Shown in pieces: positions 39,901 to 51,900 of a stretch of 64,000 bases of DNA. Below the pieces are notes generated by a model. That model was not told where the DNA came from. It searched no databases and saw only the letters and a program-made list of their open reading frames with translations. The stretch covers positions 14,956,887-15,020,886 of the forward strand of contig NC_064034.1 in assembly GCF_932526225.1 (NCBI RefSeq). The letters are read 5' to 3'. Numbering within the stretch: the first letter of the stretch is position 1; each line of letters begins with the position of its first letter. The stretch comes from Nematostella vectensis. Taxonomy: Eukaryota > Cnidaria > Anthozoa > Actiniaria > Edwardsiidae. Both the position numbers and the translations under genes were made by a program.

Positions 39901-42900
39901 GACGAGATTCCCCTGTCTCGTCAATTTGTCTGTAAGTACAACAAGCGCTCCAACATCGGCAAAAATCCTGCAATTTGATGGCATACTTAGCGGCTGCTTT
40001 TCTCTGAGATGCATGCATGTATGTACCTTGAATCATGTTATCATAGAAACAGGTTTATTTTAGTTTTGTTGCTATTTTACACAGGACAAGGGGGCCAAAG
40101 GACATATTTACGAGGTACAGTAAGATGCGTACATGTTTATAACATTTTCCCGTGTGTCTGTTATAAAAAAAAACACGTATGACGTCACAGCGTGTCAAGA
40201 ACAGAAAAGTACGAAACCAAATGGAGTCGAGCTGTTGACTGATGTTGTTGTCAGACTGTGGCTTTATTTGTGCATTATTAGAGGACAAACACAAAAAATG
40301 AAATATATATTTGTTTTATACAACTACAAAAGTGTTTTAGTAAACAGCGCGCTCAAACGTGCATGTGTTCAATCCATTATGCATTGCTTTGCCGATCATT
40401 TTCCACACAAAAGTAAAGCTGTCAAATTATTGTATTCTTTTTTATTTAGAATCTAATGAATAGAGTTTTTTTTATGTTTCACAAATAATCCAGTTATGGC
40501 TTACAGTATATCTCTATAAACCCCAAGACAAGTGAATGACGCTAAACGAAGATTGGTCCTAACAAAGTTTAGACGTACTGTATCTAGTAGATATACGATT
40601 TAGGCGAGAAGCAAAGATTATGTGACTTAATAAAGTGGCAGATGAATAGAGGTGGTTCTGTACTGAGGTGAGCTGAGTAAAAGTTGGTACCTTTAACAAC
40701 AGCTCTAAATTTCAGATTGCTACTATAGTCTTCCAATACTTGGAAATGCTGAGACGATTAGGCCCACAGAAAAGGTATTTGCTTGCAAATCCTTCCAAAA
40801 ATATTTAGGACTCATGTTTTGTAAAAAAAACAACACTTAAGATTACAATTGATGCGCTTTAGTTATGAAGTTTAAAGAGTGTATTTGCTCATTTTTTCTG
40901 GATTAGGGTTAATTTCCAGCTCGTTTATGTAGGCCCAAAATCCGGGGCCTAGCGATGCTGGAAATAGCCTAGCCTTTGATGAGATCAGCATTGCTTTAAT
41001 AAGGTAACCTTGATGAATCATTTTTGTAGAATATACGACGAGCTACATGCTATAGAAGAAAACGAGTTCCGCTTTCAAGAGCAGGTCAGTGGTCGATTAC
41101 AGAAGAAATTAAGCGAATCATAGCGCGATAGCGGAGCCCCATACATAAGAAAAAGGATACAAAACAAATATGGCAACAATTATTGGTACCCCATCGACTC
41201 GAGTTTTCGTGACGCGATGTCCGTCTGTCCGTCCGTCCGTCCGTCCCTTAAAAGCATCGCATGACAACCAAACTTGGCAGGTGTCATGTATGTGTCAAGG
41301 GAGATGCAAAACTGTGGTCACATGTTTATTGACGTCATCGATAACGTCACTAGAAGCAAAAATATGCTGACGTCATCGAGACAAAAATATTTATATTTCA
41401 CGAAGGAAACGTCGTATGGCAACCAAACTCGGTAGGTGTCATGTAGGTGTCAAGGGGAATGCAACAATATGGTCAGGTGTTGTGTGACGTCATCGATTAC
41501 CTAAGTTTAGGCAAAAAAGTGGTTAAAAGCAAAATCATTCATATCTCTTGAAAGAAACAACCAAACTTGGCAGGTGTCATGTTTGTGTCAAGGGGGGTGC
41601 ACCGATAGTCATGTGATTGTGATGTCGTCAATGACATCACCAGAAGCAATAATTTGCTGACGTCATCAAATAAAAAAATATTTATATTTCGTTAAAGAAA
41701 CATCGTGTGGCAACAAAACTCGGTAGGTGTGATGTATGTTTCAAGTGGGGTGCAATGAGATGGTCACGTGACGTCATCGATGACGTCAATAAATTAAAAC
41801 TACCTTTTCGCCGAAACATCGTATGACAACTAAACTTGTTATGTGTCATGTAGATGTGGGGGTAGGGGGTGTAACAAGTTGGTCGCGTGATCTGTGAAAT
41901 CGTTGGCGCCGTCAAAAACAGAAAAATAATATTATATATTTTTTAAATTATTAAGCGAAAATAAGCAAAGATTTGGCCGTTTGGTTGCTTTTAGGCAATG
42001 CCTAAATCTATATATTTCCATTTATTTGCACAGATCACATTTTCTAGTAAATTTTTGCCTTGAATTCCCTTTAAAACGTTACATACTTAGCTAAATTTGA
42101 TATGTGTCGGAGATTGAGCAATCGTGTAATTATGTAAATTATTCCTGAGATCTAATTATTTAAACTATTTTTAATTAAGAGATTAGTTGATCACAATAGA
42201 TACTTGTTGCAGCTGTGTAAATAGACGCCTAGCCTTTTCCTGATAAAACGGTATAAAACACGCTGGTACGACAGAACGATAGAACGAGAAGACAGTGAAC
42301 AGAGACAGCGAGCAGATCCAGAAATCAACTGTGACTACTACAAAATCATTATCCATCTTCAAATAAATGTTCTTTTAAATTCACAACACAAAGTGGCGAC
42401 CACGAAGGGACACACGGCTTAAACAGCAAGAACCTAGCGGATAAGAACAGATTTGTCAAGATGGAGAAGCTAACTAAGGAGTTAGAAGCGAAGCTTAAAA
42501 CGTTGAGATTTCGAGTGCTGAAAACAAACGATGTCCTGACAAAGGATAAACAAGCCTTGGAGCGACATTACAACTCTATCACGGGATTAATGCGGTGAGT
42601 GGTATCAAAGAGCAGCTAGAAGAAAAGAAATTCGCGAAGGGCGAGAGCGAGGAAGAAATAGGACAATGGGGCGAAAGCGTAGAGAAGGAGTTAGAGGACG
42701 CAGATTCCGCTAACGCAAAACTTCAGGCTGCCATACAATATGCGCAAAAAGAAGAAGAAGACAAGAGATGCCACGAGAGCCATCTTAAGCAGCTGAAGTA
42801 TCAGCAGGAACTACTTCAACAAAAGGCAACATTTGAGAAGGATCAAAACACCACTTCGAGCATGGATCACTCAGCTAGCAACAACAGTGCTACGAACACT

Positions 42901-45900
42901 AAACTTCCGAAATTGACCATCACGAAGTTTAATGGAAAGTCGGAGAATTGGCTGTCGTTCTGGGGAAAGTTTAGCTGTGAGGTTGACGCCACAAACGCAT
43001 CCCCAGTAACGAAATTTGCCTACCTCAAAGAGTATCTTATACACGAAATCAGACAAGATATTGATGGATTGCCGTTCACTGCTGAGGGCTATGAAAAGGC
43101 TAAAACCATACTAAAGGAAGAGTACGGGAACTCCAGCGATATTATAAATATCTATATCAAAAACATTATGGATTTGCCGGTCATAACAGGCACAAGCCCA
43201 CGAAAAGTGAAAGACTTTTATAAAACACTGCGATTTAATGTGCAGAGCTTGGAAACACTGGGACGGTTGCACGACGTTCGAGGAAATGTTCGTGGCACGC
43301 TCGACATCCAGTCTACCTACCACACGTACATATATACACTCAGCGCATAGTAGAGGAGGCGCATTTGCGCACTATCCACGGGGGAGTGGGACTCACTATG
43401 GCAAAAGTACGCGAAGACTTCTGGGTCCCGAGGTTGCGACAGCTGGTGCGAAAGGTGCGCAAGAAATGCCATGGGTGTAAGCGCTTTCAAGCAGTGGCAT
43501 ACTCGACCCCGCCACCCGCAGACCTTCCTGTTACAAAAACGCAAGGTACCAGCGCCTACCAAGTCATCGGCGTAGACTTCGCTGGGCCAATCAAATACCG
43601 TGTTGCCAGACAGAAAGAAGAAAAGGCGTATGTACTACTGTACACCTGCAGCCTTACGAGAGGAATCTACCTTGATCTCCTTCCAAGCCTAGAGACTCCA
43701 GATTGCCTTCATAGTCTGAAGCAGTTCATCGCACGCCGGGGGAGGCCAGATCGCATCTACTCAGACAACGGACGAACATTTGTGGGGGCGGAGAAGTGGA
43801 TCAAGCAGGTTATGCAGGATGAGAGCCTACAAAACTATCTCTCAGTCAACCAGATAAGATGGCAGTTCAACTTGACTCGTGCGCCCTGGTGGGGAGGCCA
43901 GTTTGAACGGATGATAGGTCTCGTCAAAGCAAGCCTACACAAGTCTATCGGCCATGGGATGTTGTATTGGAAGGAGCTACAAGAGATCCTGCTAGATATG
44001 GAAATCACACTAAACAACAGGCCGCTGAGTTATATAGAAGACGACGTGCAGCTCCCACTTCTAACGCCACACTCGCTTCTCTTTATCAAGAGCAACACCT
44101 TACCAGAGATACAAGCGCATCACATACAAGACACAGATCTGCGCAAGCGCGCCAAACATCTCATTAAGTGTAAAGACGCGGTCTGGAAGAGATGGACAGA
44201 TGAGTATCTGCGCGGTCTTCGTGAGCGTCACCGTGCAAAGGCCGGAGCACCGGACACCAAGCCTACAATCGGCGAAGTGGTTATCGTTAAATCCGAGGAG
44301 AAGAATCGCGGCAAATGGCAGTTGGGAATTGTGAGTTCCTTAATTACTAGCAAGGACGGCGAGGTGCGAGGGGCGAAGCTTCGTGCTGGGAAGTCATACA
44401 TCGAACGCCCTGTACAACTCCTGTATCCGCTAGAACTGAAGGTCGATGATGTCGTGCGACCTCAACCTGATGAGAGACTCCGGCCCAACGCTGCAGAGTT
44501 TAGGCCACGGAGAGATGCCGCAGCTGCCGCTAGACTACGCATGCAAGGCATTGCGGACGACGCAGAAAACCTATGATCGGGAGACGAATTGTACATTTGT
44601 GTACAATACGAACACTAAGCGTTTATACAACTATAGAGTTTTGTTATACATAGAGACACTCAAAGGAACATTGAGACATTACTAGAATTCAACATGCTAT
44701 TCCAATCTCCTCAGTTAACATATATCTTGCTCAAGATATATGGGGGGAGTGTGTCGGAGATTGAGCAATCGTGTAATTATGTAAATTATTCCTGAGATCT
44801 AATTATTTAAACTATTTTTAATTAAGAGATTAGTTGATCACAATAGATACTTGTTGCAGCTGTGTAAATAGACGCCTAGCCTTTTCCTGATAAAACGGTA
44901 TAAAACACGCTGGTACGACAGAACGATAGAACGAGAAGACAGTGAACAGAGACAGCGAGCAGATCCAGAAATCAACTGTGACTACTACAAAATCCGAGTG
45001 CCGAGGGCGAGTTCAGGGCCAGTATCCAGTCTACCTACCACACGTACATATATACACTCAGCGCATAGTAGAGGAGGCGCATTTGCGCACTATCCACGGG
45101 GGAGTGGGTCTCACTATGGCAAAAGTACGCGAAGACTTCTGGGTCCCGAGGTTGCGACAGCTGGTGCGAAAGGTGCGCAAGAAATGCCATGGGTGTAAGC
45201 GCTTTCAAGCAGTGGCATACTCGACCCCGCCACCCGCAGACCTTCCTGTTACAAGGACGCAAGGTACCAGCGCCTACCAAGTCATCGGCGTAGACTTCGC
45301 TGGGCCAATCAAATACCGTGTTGCCAGACAGAAAGAAGAAAAGGCGTATGTACTACTGTACACCTGCAGCCTTACGAGAGGAATCTACCTTGATCTCCTA
45401 CCAAGCCTAGAGACTCCAGATTGCCTTCATAGTCTGAAGCAGTTCATCGCACGCCGGGGGAGGCCAGATCGCATCTACTCAGACAACGGACGAACATTTG
45501 TGGGGGCGGAGAAGTGGATCAAGCAGGTTATGCAGGATGAGAGCCTACAAAACTATCTCTCAGTCAACCAGATAAGATGGCAGTTCAACTTGACTCGTGC
45601 GCCCTGGTGGGGAGGCCAGTTTGAACGGATGATAGGTCTCGTCAAAGCAAGCCTACACAAGTCTATCGGCCATGGGATGTTGTATTGGAAGGAGCTACAA
45701 GAGATCCTGCTAGATATGGAAATCACACTAAACAACAGGCCGCTGAGTTATATAGAAGACGACGTGCAGCTCCCACTTCTAACGCCACACTCGCTTCTCT
45801 TTATCAAGAGCAACACCTTACCAGAGATACAAGCGCATCACATACAAGACACAGATCTGCGCAAGCGCGCCAAACATCTCATTAAGTGTAAAGACGCGGT

Positions 45901-48900
45901 CTGGAAGAGATGGACAGATGAGTATCTGCGCGGTCTTCGTGAGCGTCACCGTGCAAAGGCCGGAGCACCGGACACCAAGCCTACAATCGGCGAAGTGGTT
46001 ATCGTTAAATCCGAGGAGAAGAATCGCGGCAAATGGCAGTTGGGAATTGTGAGTTCCTTAATTACTAGCAAGGACGGCGAGGTGCGAGGGGCGAAGCTTC
46101 GTGCTGGGAAGTCATACATCGAACGCCCTGTACAACTCCTGTATCCGCTAGAACTGAAGGTCGATGATGTCGTGCGACCTCAACCTGATGAGAGACTCCG
46201 GCCCAACGCTGCAGAGTTTAGGCCACGGAGAGATGCCGCAGCTGCCGCTAGACTACGCATGCAAGGCATTGCGGACGACGCAGAAAACCTATGATCGGGA
46301 GACGAACCGTACATTTGTGTACAATACGAACACTAAGCGTTTATACAACTATAGAGTTTTGTTATACATAGAGACACTCAAAGGAACATTGAGACATTAC
46401 TAGAATTCAACATGCTATTCCAATCTCCTCAGTTAACATATATCTTGCTCAAGATATATGGGGGGAGTGTGTCGGAGATTGAGCAATCGTGTAATTATGT
46501 AAATTATTCCTGAGATCTAATTATTTAAACTATTTTTAATTAAGAGATTAGTTGATCACAATAGATACTTGTTGCAGCTGTGTAAATAGACGCCTAGCCT
46601 TTTCCTGATAAAACGGTATAAAACACGCTGGTACGACAGAACGATAGAACGAGAAGACAGTGAACAGAGACAGCGAGCAGATCCAGAAATCAACTGTGAC
46701 TACTACAAAATCATTATCCATCTTCAAATAAATGTTCTTTTAAATTCACAACAGATCCATGAATTGATACTGTTAAGAAAAAAAACCCTAAAAGTTTGTA
46801 TATCTTATATTTTTTGCTGAAAAAAAAATTAAAATCTGTGCGCAGTCAACAATGAGGAAAGGAGTCAAGAATTTTAGACCCCTTCCCCACGTATCCGTTT
46901 TCATTTGAAAACGCAAGCTTTTTGTTACGGATACGGGTATCGTCCACACGGAAACGCGAAAACGATGACAGAAAACGGAACGATTTGAAAACGATCTCCA
47001 GAGTGGAACAATTTGAAAACGATACTCTTTCGGTGTCGTGGGGACGAACGAAAAAGAAACGTTTCGAAAACGATGGCGTGATAACTCAGTCCAGTCCACT
47101 TGGCGCGCGAGTACGCATGCGCTGTAGAACTTGTTATCGTTTTCGTATCGTTTCTGCGTTTTCGGGGACGGGTCGTATCAAAATGAAAACGCTTCGTGTA
47201 GACGCGTTTTTTTTTTTTTTTTGAAAACGGAACAAAAAGGTTGCGTTTTCAAACGAAAACGGATACGTGGGGACATGGTCTTACAGTGCGCGTAGTATAA
47301 CCGTGAACACAAGAAATATGTATAAAGTGTTTGTTGCGACAAATCACTCGCGAGATAGCTAACTTGAAAAATGTCTCGGCTTTACTGGTTGCGCTGTAAT
47401 ACTTTTCGTAATAGGTACAGTAGTGCGTGTAAAACAGAAAAAAAAATTTGTAAAAACAATAACACAAGGTAACTAATTTGTCATTGCTGCTGTGGCTTAT
47501 TTTTATTTCTTAAGCTACTCTGTTGGCTTTGGTAGATACAGAGTTTTTATCATAACAACGATAAGTGAGAATTGAGACCGCTGACACTGTTGGGGCGGCC
47601 TTTTAAACGCGTAACCTGGTGTTTAAGGCACTGATTTCTAAACAATCTTCTCCCTTTTTATTTTTCAGTGTGACCCTTATGAGTTTGTGGAAAACGTCGT
47701 AGAGAACATGCAGGTTGGTTTGAAATATTTATCTTTCAGTGTGATAAAAGGTTACAGAATAGAAAAAGTTCTCGATGTTCTAAGAATCCACATTTTAGTA
47801 GGCTTCTTCAAGTCATTACAATGCGGCTGAGGTACCCTGACCGCATATTTCTGTTTCCACCGTAGCCAGGATTTTGAGCGGGGTGGTTCGTTTTTCCATT
47901 TCAGAGGACCAAATTTCCGGTACACCCCTCTCCTCGCCTTATAAATTAGGCAATCTATCTTGTATTTAAAATGTTATTAATAGGGTACTTTTTAACATAT
48001 AGCGGTAATAATAAAGATAATTATTATAAAAAGATTTTTATAGTTATTTTAAACGCATATTGATGTGCACGGTATATCTCCAGCCAAACGTTATATATTT
48101 TTGTTTGCTCTGAGCGGACCTTGAAGCCGGGTGGGAGGGTTCGTCCGAATCCCCCGAACCCCCCCTGGCTACGGGCCTGAGTGATCGCGTTTACTTTCCT
48201 TCTTAGTAAAGCATTATAACGTAAAATACTTCCACTCTTCCATTTAAAACGTAACACACAAGGCTCTGTGAGCCAACTGGTGAATGCATTTGTTTTCTCC
48301 TAGTTTTTGTACAGTGTTTTTTTTAACACTAAAAAAACAAAAACAAATACGCTTTTACAGTAAATTCAAATAGGAATACATAGAAAGGTTGGACAAACCG
48401 TATATTTTTATTCTTGTTTTACTTTGTTGTGTTGACATTTTGTTTTACAGTTGTATTGCTAGGATTCACTAGCTTAATGTTCACTCTTGTCTCTTAGCTA
48501 TTCCCTGAAGAGGATTACCTCACAGGAGATCAGTTAATGTGGGAGTTCAACGAAGAGGTAAAGCGCCTGCGTGAGATGAAAAAGGGTTTACATTATGATG
48601 GTATACCAGCTAAATATTACCCTTTTGCTGAATTATAAAATGAAAAAAACATTGATTTCGCCACCATAGTATAGTATTCTCAAAAGCACCTTTACCTTCA
48701 CTTCTATGATTCAGGTAATATCAAATGCAGCGAACCTTCTGACCCCCGAGAAGGCGAACATCATGCTGTCATCGCAGACATACAAAGAGGAGTGCACGGA
48801 TACAGAGCCCTGGTTCCAGACTCCTTTTAACTGCTCCGGTACGAGAACAAGCGTCTAATCCAAATGTATATGCAGCACTTCCCCAATAAACAATACTTGG

Positions 48901-51900
48901 TAAATTAAAATTCAGGGACGCAAGTAACCATCTTGTCGTGTCAACTAGGCTAACCTTAACCTTTCATATCACATAAGTGAGAAATTCTTATTTCCTTTAA
49001 CTGCAAAAACTGTTGGGATTGACCAGGTGGTTTGCGATGTGGTGGCCATGGTTTTACCCCCCGTAAGTGTTTAACACATTAACGTCTTATTATCTCTTTG
49101 TACAAAATTGATAGAATTCGTTGCGTAATGCGTAAAATACATGTTTTTTTATAGAACTGGATCCCAAGTGGGTAGAGATATGGCAAAGTACGTAGTATAG
49201 AGTGTCTTTTTGTTTAATTTCAAGTATAATTGTTTTGGGATTTACTTTATTTCCTTATTTGAATTGTATTTTTTTAGACCTTGACCTCAACGACGAACTT
49301 CATCTTCCCGCCAAAAATGAGTACATTGGTAAGATTCTAGAAATGTCGCGTGTTTTACCGAAAACATCGATATCCCAATTTTCTCAGAACCTTCTCACAT
49401 TTAACTCCAGAATTCCTATCCCTGGAAGCAACCGAAATACGGGGATTGCATGAATAAAGGTGTATTTTACCCCTTAAATTTGGCACTGAAAGACCCCACC
49501 CAGCATCCCCGAATTCCCAATTTCTTCCATTTGCGGGAGAGAGGGGGTGTAGATCTTTTCTGGAATCACCTACATTCTCTCAAGGCTTTATTTACTCTGT
49601 AATTTCCCTTCTCTAGCCACTGATTTCACAATAAAGGACCCGAGCGATTCACCGATAAAGGTAAGCATTTATTCGTGAATCAAGGATTGTCCAATTGTCT
49701 AATCTAACGACAAAGTAATAGTTCTGTTGAGAGAATAACTATGGAAAACTCGGAAGATCTGCTGTTGCTTTGCCAGAGTCTAGGCTCGAGTTTATGTCAG
49801 GCCAGACGCTGCACGCATTATTCTCTCGTTTAATTCCAGTTCCCTGTGACCGTCGAAATATATATATATTATTGTCTAATATCAGTTCCCAGTGACTCTC
49901 CAACATTCTCCATTTATTATTCCATCGTTCAATTAAGGTTTAGCTCATTCCCTTGTCCAAGTTTAGTTTCCAGTGACTCTCCAAGATTCTCCATTTATTA
50001 TTCCCCCGTTCAATTTAGGTTTAGCTCATTCCCTTGTCCAAGTTTAGTTTCCAGTGACTCTCCAAGATTCTCCATTTATTATTCCCCCGTTCAATTTAGG
50101 TTTAGCTCATTCCCTTGTCCAAGTTTAGTTTCCAGTGACTCTCCAAGATTCTCCATTTATTATTCCCCCATTCAATTTAGGTTTAGCTCTTTCCCTTGTA
50201 TAATTTCAGTTTCAAGTATCTCTCCAAGATTCTCCATTTATTATTCCCCCGTTCAATTTAGGTTTAGCTCATTCCCTTGTCCAATTTTAGTTCCCTGTGA
50301 CTGTCCAAGAGTCCCCGTGTGGTCGGGTGTGGCACTACAAAGACGAGAAGTTCCGAACTCCTAGATGTGTGTACAGTCGAGCAATCCTTGCATCCGCATT
50401 TCGTTTCTCATGACGGGAAGGAAACATTGATTTACATCCACGATAATTCTTTGGAATGTTGAAAAGCCAGACACCACAGATTACAACAGTGTAGCATTTT
50501 AAAATAGAAAGAAAAGCATTCGCCGAATATTCACATTTTATTAAAGATATTTTTGAGTAAGAGATGATATTTTTTATTGTTCTAGCTCGTTATTACTTCC
50601 ACTTCATATCTTCTATTGTCAACGAGAGTTCTCAAAGGTACAGTGCTTTATTCATCATCCACACTTTCCAACAAAATAACAACAGTCACAGGGTTGTTGC
50701 AGTTTTACTCACCGATTAGTAGTATAATAGCTTTCTTTGTTTAAACCACCTTTTTATCTCTTGTTTTTCTGTAGCATGCGTTTGACCTTTGGCTCAACAC
50801 GGTTATAATTTTTTCTCTCAGCACTTTTTCTGTTTAGCATGGTTTTGAGTTATGTTTTTTTTATATCTCTGGCATGGTTTTCACTTATTGTTTCTATGTT
50901 TAGCATGGTTTTGAGATTTTTTCACTTGTTAGCATGGTTTTGACTTATTTTTTTATGTTTAGCATGGTTTTGACTTTGTTATTTTCTCTTGTTAAGATGG
51001 TTTTGACTGTTTGACTAATTAATACTCTTAGCATGGTGTTAACAGAGGTGTTTCTAAAAGTACTCGAGTACAATCTTCGCGAAGTTGCATACGCAGCAGG
51101 CGTGGCCCAACTCAGGTAAGCTATTTATCAAATCGTTTATTAAATGAACCTAGAATCTATAAAACCTAGTTGTCCTTAAAACATTTTTGTTTTGTGGTAT
51201 CCTTGTATCCAAGGAGGGGGTGGGGGGTGCTCGCCCTGGTACCCAAAGAGGGCAGGGGAGGGAGGGAGCGGGTGTTCGCCTGGTATATCCAAGGAGGGGA
51301 GGGGAGGGATGGAGGAAGCGGGTGTTCGTCCTGGTATATCCAAAGAGGGGAGTGGAGGTGTTCGCCATGGTATATCTAAGGAGGGGAAGGGAAGGAAGGG
51401 GAAGGGAGGGAGGGGGTGTTTGCCCTGGTATATCCAAGGCTGGTAATTATCGAAACCTTTCTTCTCCTTAGTTATTCAATGAGCGTCCACGAAACTGGGA
51501 TCGTGTTGCGACTTAGCGGATTCAATCACAAGCTGCCGGTAAGTAGTAGCATGAGCCCGCGAGTATTCTTTGGCAGCTTACCATGTGCTGGTTAGTGTTA
51601 CCATGGAAAGCTAGATACTTTGGGTAATAGACCACTATCCTGAGTTTCAGCTATGCTTGGTCCTGCCGGCGAACGGAATAGCTGAAAGAATGAATGGGGG
51701 GGGGGGGGGGGTGGAGTGGATCAAGTATAGCGTCGAATTCAAGATGGCAACCAAGAGAAAGCATGGGTCAAGTTTTTTGCGAAAAAATAACAATGTTGTA
51801 TGACAAAAAAAAAACATTTTGCTTTGCCTTTTTTCTGCTCCTGTTTCGAAAAGTGTTTGGAAAATAGGTTTGCCAAGTCGAAATTAAATTATTTTTCCTA

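Larger units (their letters stand above)
42103..46753 (+). mobile_element. BEL/Pao LTR retrotransposon, rearranged LTR-gag-int-LTR-int-LTR
   Basis: Three LTRs enclose two internal segments in the 41085-47668 NRDC intron. The order is 286-bp LTR, partial gag plus integrase, 244-bp truncated LTR, integrase alone, 286-bp LTR. A TGGCGACCACGAAGGGA primer-site region follows the first LTR, and an ATATGGGGGGAG polypurine tract precedes the second and third. Protease, reverse transcriptase and RNase H are absent from both segments, so it cannot move by itself. Outer LTRs look identical, so it is young. No clear target duplication (GATA against GATC). Confidence 0.92.

Noticed and set aside
38885-39935. 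CRISPR-like array
   Set aside because: Regular 44-bp units but no unique spacers between repeats, no cas genes and a eukaryotic intron context.
42103-46753. Autonomous retrotransposon
   Set aside because: Protease, reverse transcriptase and RNase H are missing from both internal segments, and gag is frameshifted and cut.
49846-50364. 172-codon frame overlapping NRDC exon 50291-50366
   Set aside because: It is not in the exon's frame; it is open only because the unit is 81 bp.
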